From positions 1-44,050 of the forward strand of contig UQFS01000032.1 of the NCBI GenBank assembly GCA_900540375.1: a stretch of DNA of 44,050 nt. The letters run 5' to 3'. Numbering within the stretch: position 1 is the first letter of the stretch; every line of letters begins with the position of its first letter. The position numbers were made by a program, and so were the translations under genes. This document shows, piece by piece, positions 24,094 to 31,719 of this stretch. The DNA is from an uncultured Prevotella sp. GTDB taxonomy: Bacteria > Bacteroidota > Bacteroidia > Bacteroidales > Bacteroidaceae. The notes below the pieces were generated by a model that saw nothing but the letters and a program-made list of their open reading frames with translations, was not told the origin of the DNA and did not search any database.

Positions 24094-24861
24094 TTGAATG
24101 AGATGACAGGGGCCAGATACATTAATCCATATACCGACTTCGGCTTCAAGAAGCTATTCGGCACGCCTCTTAATAAAGAGCTGCTGATCAGTTTTCTTAA
24201 CTCGCTCTTCGAGGGCAAGGAGGTTATTAGTGACCTTACCTACCTCAACGGTGAGAACTTAGGGGACAGCTATGGTGACTTCTATTCTACCTTTGCCATT
24301 CAGAATCAGGGAAAGAAAGGTATATGGGATTTCAACCTGAAAGGCGTCTACACTGTAGCTATTCTGGATTTTGTCTTCCCTGACAACGAATATCCTGATG
24401 ACAGCCTGCGCCATGAGGTGAAGTTAGTGGATGTCGACGATAAGCATGTGTTCTATGATAAGTTGACATTCCTGTATCTTGAGATGCCTAAGTTCACCAA
24501 GACGGAGGACGAACTGGAGACGATGTACGACAAGTGGCTCTTCGTCCTGCACAACCTCTCTTGCCTTATGAAACGTCCCGCAGCCTTGCAGGAGCACGTC
24601 TTCACCCGTCTTTTCGAGCAGGCTGAGATCGCCCGCTACTCTCCTAAGGAGCGGCAGAAATACGAAGACAGCTTGAAGGTATATTGTGACCTAAAGAATG
24701 TCATTGACACCGCAGAACTGAAAGGACAGAAGAAGGGATTCGAGCAAGGTTCTATTGAAGAGAGAAAGAAGATAGCAAAGACAATGAAAGCTCTGCACAT
24801 GTCGTTGGAGGATATTTCGAAAGCGACAGGCATGAGCATAGATGAGTTAGCGGGGTTATAA
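24094..24861 (+). CDS. Rpn/PD-(D/E)XK transposase-like protein lacking its catalytic segment
   Basis: The protein has 255 residues. The N-terminus (RYINPYTDFGFKKLFG, then LLISFLNSLF) and the later FYSTFAIQNQGKKGIWDFNL and VYTVAILDFVF segments match the Bacteroidota Rpn family (PD-(D/E)XK nuclease family transposase, recombination-promoting nuclease). In relatives, a stretch of about 35 residues containing the FDIYCENEKGEKFIVEMQ-like nuclease core lies between LGD and the FYSTF segment; here GENLGDS runs straight into YGDFYSTF. The frame is preserved, so a stable but catalytically dead protein is likely. The family's variable C-terminal tail (KKGFEQGSIEERKKIAK...) is present. ATG 24103 is an alternative start. 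The promoter is intact. Confidence 0.75.
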   Translation: MNEMTGARYINPYTDFGFKKLFGTPLNKELLISFLNSLFEGKEVISDLTYLNGENLGDSYGDFYSTFAIQNQGKKGIWDFNLKGVYTVAILDFVFPDNEYPDDSLRHEVKLVDVDDKHVFYDKLTFLYLEMPKFTKTEDELETMYDKWLFVLHNLSCLMKRPAALQEHVFTRLFEQAEIARYSPKERQKYEDSLKVYCDLKNVIDTAELKGQKKGFEQGSIEERKKIAKTMKALHMSLEDISKATGMSIDELAGL

Positions 24862-25096
24862 TGACAAGAAACGCCACGATCGTTCCTCACTTGAAAACTG
24901 GATGAAGCGAAGATACTTCCCAACCAACATGTTGCTGTTGCTGATTTTTCAGCGCTTCTTCTTTGATAGTATGATAAATATAATCGAATATTACGAATAT
25001 TTATATTCTCCATATTTGGTTCTATTTTTCATTCCACGTAGCGGAGCGTTCTGACTTCATCATCGACATGATACTTCCCAGGATGTCCGCTACGGG

Positions 25097-25122
25097 GAGA
25101 TCCGCTGCCCTCAGCGGATCTC
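25097..25122 (+). terminator. Hairpin in the gap after the Rpn-like gene
   Basis: An 11-base perfect stem (25097-25107 with 25112-25122, loop CCCT), preceded by a GTAGCGGA...TCCGCTAC inverted pair starting near 25039. There is no U-tract. The 475-base gap 24862-25336 shows no gene otherwise; the AT-rich stretch 24960-25020 has no recognisable motif. Confidence 0.45.
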
Positions 25123-25305
25123 AACAGAACGAGCCTCCAATTGAATGTGCTCTACATTTCTCTCGACAAGCTGCAAAGAACGCATAAGCTGTGCCTACCA
25201 TCGGAGGGCTCATACCATCAAAGCTGGAGCCTGAAAAAGTATGATATGTCATTTTTGTGCTATTCTAAAACAGCATATTACTATGCGTTTATAAGGAGAA
25301 TATCG

Positions 25306-25313
25306 TAACTTTG
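25306..25313 (+). promoter_or_regulatory. -7 box of the former fucosidase gene
   Basis: TAACTTTG followed by C lies 24 bases before the first ATG of the GH29 remnant. No good -33 box is seen. Confidence 0.45.
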
Positions 25314-25336
25314 CCATTGAAAACTAAAAAACTTCC

Positions 25337-26346
25337 ATGATGACAATATTAATGCTAAACAATATGAGTAAAAGATTACTGGCATTTGGTCTGATGCTTT
25401 TGATGACGGGAAGTCTGTTGGCACAAGGCTACAAGGTAAAGGTGTCGGAAGCCGATGAGCCGATGCAGACAGGTAAATTCCAACCGACATGGCAGTCTTT
25501 GGAGGAGAACTATCAGGTTCCGGAATGGTTCCGTAATGCAAAGTTCGGTATATGGGCTCATTGGGGACCGCAATGTGTGGAAGGCAATGGCGACTGGATG
25601 GCCCGTGGCATGTATCAGGAAGGCAGCTATCAATATAAATATCATGTGGCGCATTACGGCCATCCCTCTGAGGTGGGCTTCAAGGACATCCTGCCGCTGT
25701 TCAAGGCGGAGAGGTGGAATCCTGACTCCCTTGTCGCTTACTACAAGAGCTTGGGAGCACAGTATTTCTTTGCCCTTGGCAACCATCACGACAACTTTGA
25801 CCTATGGGACTCGAAATATCAGCCGTGGAACTCCAAGAACATTGGTTCGCACAAGGACATCCTTGACGGATGGGCAAAAACGGCAACTTACTGCTCTCCG
25901 TGCCTCTCCGCAGTGATGGCACCTTCGACGAAAAAGAAAAAGCCATCCTCGACGAGTTCGGTGCTTGGATGCGCATAAACAAAGAAAGCATCATCGGCAC
26001 GCATCCTTGGACAGTCTTTGGCGAGGGTCCCATTGCCAGTTCCAATGTCAAGCTCAATGCGCAGGGCTTCAACGAGGGCGCTTATCTCAATCCCACATCC
26101 TCTGAGATCCGATTCACCCAAACCGCCAAAGCACTCTATGTTTCTGCTTTGGCCTGGCCGGAGGACGGGAAGGTCACCGTCAAGTCATTGGCACTGGGCA
26201 GTAAGCTCTATCCGCAAAAGATCAGCCGTGTGGAACTTTTATGCTATGGCAAAGTACCCTTTACACGTGATGCTGACGGGCTCGTCATCACGCTTCCCGG
26301 CAAGAAGTTGAACAACATCTGCCCGGTACTGAAGATCAGGAAATAA
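25337..26346 (+). pseudogene. GH29 alpha-L-fucosidase with the middle deleted
   Basis: Two frames carry the two ends of one gene. The first (from 25337, or better the ATG at 25364) has a signal peptide (KRLLAFGLMLLMTGSLLAQ) and the N-terminal half of a GH29 barrel: WFRNAKFGIWAHWGP and ALGNHHDNFDLWDSKYQPWN. Around 25865-25885 it runs out of register into a second frame, which gives KNGNLLLSVPLRSDGTFDEK and the C-terminal domain through 26346. In an intact fucosidase about 200-300 residues lie between these points, including the nucleophile Asp. Both that deletion and a frame change are present, so no active enzyme can be made. Intact versions release fucose from host glycans. Confidence 0.88.
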
Positions 26347-26373
26347 AGGAAATGATCATTCATTCCCGCTTGG

Positions 26374-26401
26374 GGAGGGATTGTCCACAAGACAATCCTC
26401 C
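26374..26401 (+). terminator. Hairpin after the fucosidase remnant
   Basis: GGAGG-G-ATTGTC pairs with GACAATCCTCC across loop CACAA with one bulged G, 28 bases after the stop of the second fucosidase fragment. No U-tract follows. Confidence 0.45.
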
Positions 26402-26556
26402 TTGCATTGTACGACTGACTATCGCCTTTTATCTGTTTATTAAAGACACATACAGGACAGAAAGATACGAATAACTTTTATTCTCTATGATGAAGCTCAA
26501 CAGCGATTGTCAAGCTATCAGGGAATATCAAACCAAGTTTTCTAAAGTATTTAGAT

Positions 26557-26817
26557 ATGATTCATAGGCCAATCATATTCCAGCTTAAATCCGGGGATAT
26601 GGCAGCTTTTAAAATAGTGTTCCATAAATACTATGCACGATTGACAAGCTATGCCTATCAGATGGTTCATGACAGAGCTGAGTCCGAAAGTATAGTAGAC
26701 AATGTCATGGTAAATCTATGGCGAAACCGTGAAAACTTAAATCCCGATCAGCATTTAGAAAGCTATTTATTGAGAAAAGATGCAAGATATAAACAAAAAG
26801 CATTAATTTTGCCGTAA
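26557..26817 (+). pseudogene. Truncated ECF sigma factor
   Basis: The frame has 86 residues. Residues 9-72 match sigma region 2 of Bacteroidota ECF sigma factors (FQLKSGDMAAFKIVFHKYYARL, split as seen; ESESIVDNVMVNLWRNRENL; HLESYLLR). The DNA-binding region 4, about 90 more residues, is absent. After ESYLLR the frame runs into a short basic tail that overlaps the -7 box of the next gene, pointing to a deletion that removed the 3-prime half. Such factors usually pair with FecR-type anti-sigma factors and SusC/SusD sets; none is left here. Confidence 0.8.
26804..26811 (+). promoter_or_regulatory. -7 box upstream of the YitT remnant
   Basis: TAATTTTG followed by CC fits the -7 pattern 27 bases before the ATG at 26839. 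It sits inside the last codons of the truncated sigma factor. No -33 box is apparent. Confidence 0.45.
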
Positions 26818-26838
26818 AATCATAAAGAGAGACTACAA

Positions 26839-27760
26839 ATGAAGGCCAACAAAAAACTAACTACAGAGCTGCGCGACTATTTGATGATCTCCATCGCCAT
26901 GGTGTGCTACTGTATAGGCTGGACAGTATTCCTTCTGCCCAACAATATCACAACCGGAGGTGTGCCGGGTGTGTCATCCGTCATCTATTGGGGCTTCGGC
27001 ATCCCGTATAGATCACTTACTTCATTATCAACGCTATTCTCCTTTTATAGCATTGAAAATCTTAGGATGGCGTTTCTGCGTAAAGACTATCGATGCCGTA
27101 CTTTTGCTCACGACACTGACAACATTCGCCCGGAGCAATTCCGGCGGGCTTCACCTTCTCAAGGACCAGCCGTTTATGGCAAGTATCATCGGTGCCATCT
27201 TCTGCGGAAGTGGTGTAGGTATGGGCTTAGCTTTCAATGGTTACACAGGTGGCACGGATATTATTGCAGCCATCGTGCACAAGTATCGTGACATCTCTCT
27301 CGGTCGCGTCATCATGATGTGCGATGTCGTCATTATCTCCTCTTCTTATCTTGTCTTCCACAACTTTGAGCAGGTCATCTATGGTTATGTCGTGCTCATC
27401 GTGACTGCTTACTGTGTAGACCAGGTGGTTAACATTATGCATTGCAGTGTGCAGTTCTTCATCATCTCCGACAAATATAAAGAAATTGCCTCACGTATCG
27501 CTGTCTTTCCTCACCGTGGTGCTACGGTCATTGAGGCTCACGGTTTTTATACGGGTCATGACGTGGAGATGCTTTTTATCATGGCTAAGCGCCGTGAGAG
27601 CAATACGATCTTTCGCATTATCAATGAAATAGACCCCAAAGCATTCGTCACGGAGACAAATGTCATTGGAGTCTACGGAGAAGGATTCGATAAGTTCAAA
27701 GTGAGGATGCCCAAGAAACACGAGCATCCTATTCCTGCTGAGAAACTTGCACAACTATAA
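26839..27760 (+). pseudogene. YitT-family membrane protein with two frameshifts and a nonsense codon
   Basis: Conserved YitT-type sequence is spread over three frames. Frame one gives the start and first helix (LRDYLMISIAMVCYCIGWTV, then LLPNNITTGGVPGVSSVIYWGFGIP) to about 27005. A one-base loss moves to a second frame that encodes ITYFIINAILLL but has TAG at 27009-27011, where a Gln codon would be expected. A second one-base loss near 27045-27050 moves to the frame encoding IALKILGWRFCVKTIDAV and the rest, including the C-terminal DUF2179-like domain (GHDVEMLFIMAKRRESNTIFRI, split). Three lesions in 45 bases argue against a single sequencing slip. It converges with nosY, whose stop is 41 bases away. 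Confidence 0.85.
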
Positions 27761-27801
27761 TTAATTTTCTATCCCTAACTGAATCACGTCATTAACAGCT
27801 C

Positions 27802-28569
27802 TCACAAGTCTTTTCTTCCGAAAAGTCTCTGTGAGAGTGCATAAGGGAGTATGATCCATGCAAGAAGAAGAAGGGAGGACACAATGATGCCCCAAGTATC
27901 GCCGAGAAAGTCCTTGAAAAGAGCACCGCTATAGCCCATCATTGCCGAGACATCCATCTTAAGAATGACCTGAAAGCGAGCGAGGTCGAGGGGGTTGAGC
28001 ATGAGCAGACCCATAAGCGGTTTCTCAATGGGATAATCGCTGAACAGAAAGACAAAGAATAGCAACACGGCATCATAGATCATCGTGAAGAGCAGCCACA
28101 AGAGCAGCGTCGCTCCTATCCCTCGCGTCTTTTCCGTTGTGAGCATAGCCGTGAGGAAAGCCAAGGAAGTGAAGACGAGCGTCACCGCACAGCCCATGAG
28201 CAACTGAACCATAGCTGTAGGAAAGTCACTATAAAGGATGACAGGTATTCCCGCTCCAAGGATGAAAGCGGCCAACAGACTCACGCCGCATCCTACATAC
28301 AGACTCTGCCACACATGCTTTCGGCGGAGAGGCTGACAGAGAAGCATCGTGATAAAATCGCGGCTGTCGTAAAGATAGATAACCGTGTAGACCATCGACA
28401 TCAGAGGAGCAATAAAGAGCACGACATTGAGAATTGTCAGTGCGCCTTTCGTCTCGTTATCCTGAAGCATCATGCTTGTCCATGACATAAGGGCAAGCAG
28501 TATGAAATAGAAAATGACGACCTTATTCTTGAGGTTGTCGAGGAGAATGATTCGAGTTATTTTTCCCAT
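27802..28569 (-). CDS. nosY: NosY-type ABC transporter permease
   Basis: The protein has 255 residues with about six membrane segments (15-35, 50-75, 95-115, 125-150, 155-180, 230-250). It is the last gene of the nos cluster and follows the ATPase gene by 13 bases. With NosF and NosD it is thought to form the machinery that matures the copper-sulfide site of nitrous oxide reductase, probably by moving a sulfur species across the inner membrane. The family is poorly conserved, so the assignment rests mainly on context. Confidence 0.85.
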   Translation of the reverse strand: MGKITRIILLDNLKNKVVIFYFILLALMSWTSMMLQDNETKGALTILNVVLFIAPLMSMVYTVIYLYDSRDFITMLLCQPLRRKHVWQSLYVGCGVSLLAAFILGAGIPVILYSDFPTAMVQLLMGCAVTLVFTSLAFLTAMLTTEKTRGIGATLLLWLLFTMIYDAVLLFFVFLFSDYPIEKPLMGLLMLNPLDLARFQVILKMDVSAMMGYSGALFKDFLGDTWGIIVSSLLLLAWIILPYALSQRLFGRKDL

Positions 28570-28582
28570 TGTCTACCCCATT

Positions 28583-29284
28583 TCAGCCGTTTTGTTTCAA
28601 TAAATCTATTACCGCATCGTGCATTGTCTGCGCACCTGTTGCTTTCAGGAGTTCTCCTACAGGCTTATAGAACAAGATACGGCCCTCCTCCATGAAGATG
28701 ATATGCGTAGCAAGGCCATTGAGTTCACTGAGAATATGACTTGTGATAAACACGAGCTTGCCTTTCTCCTTTTTTATTTTCTCCTTGAGAATATTGGCCG
28801 AGAGCGGATCAAGCGAAGCCGTGGGCTCATCGAGAACGAGGATGTCAGGATTGAAAAGGAATGCTAAAGCAGCGTTCACTTTCTGCCGCATTCCCCCGGA
28901 CAACGCCCCCATGCGCTTTCCTTCAAACTGCCCGATGCCATAAGCTTCATACAAATCCTTGTCGAGCTCTCCCTGGCAACCACGCACGCTGATGAGTGTC
29001 TTGAAGACATCGCGCACACTCATATTCTCAGGGAAGTTGCTGTTCTGCTGCATGAATCCGATATGCGAGCGAGATTCCGGATTGGTCGCTACGTTCTTGC
29101 CATCGACGAGCATCTCTCCGCTCTGAGGGGTGACAAGTCCAAGAATCGTTTTCATGAGCGTCGTCTTGCCGCACCCATTAGGCCCCACAAAGGCTACGCA
29201 CTGGCCCTGGTCAAGCTTCAGGCTGATGTCCTTCAGCACATGCTGATGAGCGTAATATTTATTGAGATGATTGATTTCTATCAT
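28583..29284 (-). CDS. nosF: NosF-type ABC transporter ATPase
   Basis: The protein has 233 residues. Walker A is GPNGCGKTTLMK (about 34-45), the signature is LSGGMRQKVN (about 129-138) and Walker B is ILVLDEPTASLDP (about 150-162), followed by the switch His in FITSHILSE. All residues needed for ATP hydrolysis are present. It lies between nosD (12 bases upstream) and nosY and should power that permease during NosZ copper-centre assembly. Confidence 0.93.
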   Translation of the reverse strand: MIEINHLNKYYAHQHVLKDISLKLDQGQCVAFVGPNGCGKTTLMKTILGLVTPQSGEMLVDGKNVATNPESRSHIGFMQQNSNFPENMSVRDVFKTLISVRGCQGELDKDLYEAYGIGQFEGKRMGALSGGMRQKVNAALAFLFNPDILVLDEPTASLDPLSANILKEKIKKEKGKLVFITSHILSELNGLATHIIFMEEGRILFYKPVGELLKATGAQTMHDAVIDLLKQNG

Positions 29285-29296
29285 GGAAGCATTGAA

Positions 29297-30559
29297 TTAT
29301 ATAGCCCAACGTCTGAGACGGGGTGAATGGTCTTGATAAGTATCCGGGGTGACAGTAGGAATGATCTTCTCCGTCTGTTCCAACAGGTTCATAAGGAAAC
29401 TGCGGAAGAAGAGCAAGGCATCCGTATTCTGCTCAGCTAACGATGCGAAGAGGCTCAGCGGCCGATAGGGTACATCGCCTACCCCGTTGTGGTCAATATC
29501 GTAGCCGTCGTATTTATCCCAGTAGTTGCTCTCCACGACATTGCCGTTATAGCTTTTGTTTGTCGCCATGTCGAATGTATTGCCAATAAAATTGTTACGC
29601 ACAATCGTGTCGTTACTGCTTCCAGATACGAGGCGCACGCCCCATCCGCAGTCGCGTATCTCATTACGCTTGACGAGCAGATCCTGGCCACCGTCAATCA
29701 TCAAGCCCACGGTGTTGCGCCGGAAAATGTTGCCCTGGATGCGCGCATATTGCAATTCCTTGATGAGCAGGCCATAGCTGCTCGTGCCTTGGTTATCCTC
29801 GAAGACGTTTTTCAGCATCGTTACGTTGTGCGTGTACATCACCGCCACGCCGGCACGGTTATGGCAGAAGACATTGTGCATATAGGTATTGTAGTGGGAG
29901 AACATAAAGTGGAGGCCATAGCGCTCGCAGCCGTCGATCGTATTGCGGGCTATGTACGAATGCTCACAAAACTCGAGGTAAATGCCGTCGCGATGATGAC
30001 CCACCTTGTTGTCGGTGACTCTCAGTCCAAAGCCTTTCCAACAATGGATGCCGCTTCCCATCGTAGCGTTCTCCGTAATATTGCTTTCTACCTGATTATG
30101 CTCCACGGCACAGAGGCTCGTCTGCTGCAGCATGACAGAGAACATGTTGTCCTTGAGAATATTGTTTACGATCTTCACATTGCTTACATTCTGCGCGAAG
30201 ATTCCGGCATAATCGAGCCTTGATGAGCGGTTGCTGTGCATCACCTTCAAGCCGGAGATCGTGACATTGCTTGCCCGGACTTCAATGACATGCGTCTTAT
30301 AGCATCCATCCACGACCGGCCAACCTTTTCCGGTAATCGTCAACGACTTGTTGATGACCACATGCTCCCTATAGATCCTGCCCCCGAAGACTCTGATCTC
30401 GTCATAGGGGGCAGCCTTCCTCACGGCCTCGTTGATAGAAGAGAAAGGATATCCTTGCCCAACCTCAAGCACACGGGCTGAGGCAGTGAGGAATCCTCTC
30501 AATACAAAAACACAAACTATGATAATATAAACTAATGGGTTAACTTGAGCCTTTCCCAT
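29297..30559 (-). CDS. nosD: NosD-type periplasmic copper-centre maturation protein
   Basis: The protein has 420 residues. A signal or anchor segment (about 9-28) is followed by right-handed beta-helix repeats rich in N-x-I/V patterns (VSNVKIVNNILKDN, NVTMLKNVFEDNQG, LLVKRNEIRDCGWGV) and the family-typical NYWDKYDGYDIDHNGVGDVPY segment near residue 345. NosD works with NosF and NosY in assembling the CuZ centre of NosZ. Its start overlaps the end of the nosL-containing gene by 28 bases, so translation is probably coupled. Confidence 0.93.
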   Translation of the reverse strand: MGKAQVNPLVYIIIVCVFVLRGFLTASARVLEVGQGYPFSSINEAVRKAAPYDEIRVFGGRIYREHVVINKSLTITGKGWPVVDGCYKTHVIEVRASNVTISGLKVMHSNRSSRLDYAGIFAQNVSNVKIVNNILKDNMFSVMLQQTSLCAVEHNQVESNITENATMGSGIHCWKGFGLRVTDNKVGHHRDGIYLEFCEHSYIARNTIDGCERYGLHFMFSHYNTYMHNVFCHNRAGVAVMYTHNVTMLKNVFEDNQGTSSYGLLIKELQYARIQGNIFRRNTVGLMIDGGQDLLVKRNEIRDCGWGVRLVSGSSNDTIVRNNFIGNTFDMATNKSYNGNVVESNYWDKYDGYDIDHNGVGDVPYRPLSLFASLAEQNTDALLFFRSFLMNLLEQTEKIIPTVTPDTYQDHSPRLRRWAI

Positions 30560-31590
30560 GAATCCAACAATATAGCATGATTGTCTTTGGCAAACTTCGA
30601 CGCTTGTGCAGCGTCCTTGAAAGCCGCTACACCTCCGTTCATCGGTGTCTGGAACTCACCTAAGACGAGTGAGGCCCGCTGAATGTCAATGAGTGAGTCG
30701 GGCTGATTGTAGTCAGCCACATAGATTTTGGCGACTGCCGAGTCGCCGATATTATTATCATGCAGATAATGAAAGAGACAGGTGGCATCATCAAACTTGA
30801 AGCACTTACCCTTGTCAGAGATATACTCACAAGAGAACTGCTTCTTTTCGATGGTCATGCCACACTTGTCGCACATGTCTCCCCCGGCATTGATAGCCTG
30901 CGGCTTGTCGTTGACAGAGCAAGCCGCAAATAACAAAGCGGAGAAGACTATCAAATGGACAGCCTTTTTCATGGCCTTTTTCTTACCGGCAAACACACCG
31001 ATCTCCTTGAACACCACGAAGGCCACCAACAGACCCGACACAACGAGAAGATAACCTCCGAGGTCAGGCTGCGACATCACGGTCATGTTCAGCAACTGCT
31101 TCACACCGATGATAGGCGGCTGATAAGCCATGCCCGGCACCTTGATAGGAGCCGACGGATCAAGATTGTGACCATAGACGTAGGTCCAATGGTAGAAGTC
31201 GATGAAGCCTAACACGCCGAAGATGCCGAAGGCGATCAGTGCACCTATAGAAATACCCTTTTTACGGGCGATGGCTGCAACCAAGAAGAATACGGCGAAA
31301 GCCAAAAGCACGTAAGGCAACACTGAAAACTCCCAGAAATCTCCCGGATGAATCTGAGCCATTCCGACATAGTGATTGAGCTCATTGATCTTCTCGAGGT
31401 CGATGCCATCCTCGCCTCCGTCAACACCTTTCACGCCTCCGATGTACATCACCATTCCCTCTGGATACTGCGGAGCGGCGATATCGATGCGCCACAATGA
31501 TGTGAAGGCTGCTATGCCTGTGAGAATAGCGGCCACAATGAGCATAATCATGCTCATCTTACTTATTTTACCTTTGAAATTAAGTGTCAT
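30532..31590 (-). CDS. nosL: Fusion of a nos-cluster membrane protein with NosL
   Basis: The protein has 352 residues in two parts. Residues 1-205 form an integral membrane protein with about four helices and a long extracytoplasmic loop (GHNLDPSAPIKVPGMAYQPP); unnamed proteins like this are, as far as I recall, common between nosZ and nosL in Bacteroidota. From Met207 the sequence looks like a complete NosL copper chaperone: a second signal peptide with a lipobox-like FAAC, then CDKCGMTIEKKQFSCEY and DDATCLFHYL. The upstream AAAAAGG could serve as a ribosome-binding site for separate translation from the ATG at 30972. Either the stop of the first gene has been lost or this is a true fusion. 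It sits between nosZ and nosD. Confidence 0.85.
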   Translation of the reverse strand: MTLNFKGKISKMSMIMLIVAAILTGIAAFTSLWRIDIAAPQYPEGMVMYIGGVKGVDGGEDGIDLEKINELNHYVGMAQIHPGDFWEFSVLPYVLLAFAVFFLVAAIARKKGISIGALIAFGIFGVLGFIDFYHWTYVYGHNLDPSAPIKVPGMAYQPPIIGVKQLLNMTVMSQPDLGGYLLVVSGLLVAFVVFKEIGVFAGKKKAMKKAVHLIVFSALLFAACSVNDKPQAINAGGDMCDKCGMTIEKKQFSCEYISDKGKCFKFDDATCLFHYLHDNNIGDSAVAKIYVADYNQPDSLIDIQRASLVLGEFQTPMNGGVAAFKDAAQASKFAKDNHAILLDSWERLKLTH

Positions 31591-31611
31591 GATTTTATCG
31601 AATTAAGTAGC

Positions 31612-31632
31612 GGGCAGTCCCAAGGACCGCCC
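31612..31632 (-). terminator. Intercistronic hairpin between nosZ and nosL
   Basis: As RNA from the minus strand, GGGCGGUCC pairs with GGACUGCCC (nine pairs, one G-U) across loop UUG, about 90 bases after the nosZ stop. There is no U-tract, so partial termination or stabilisation of the nosZ message is more likely than a full stop. Confidence 0.5.
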
Positions 31633-31719
31633 TTTACCATGTTATTAAATACTGTGTTTCTGCCTTGTTAGCCACGCATCCCTTTTACGCAGGAACGCGC
31701 ACAATCAACAGACAAACAA

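Noticed and set aside
24862..25336. Possible transposase tail or small gene in the gap
   Set aside because: Short frames show no family motif; only a hairpin and a -7 box can be supported.
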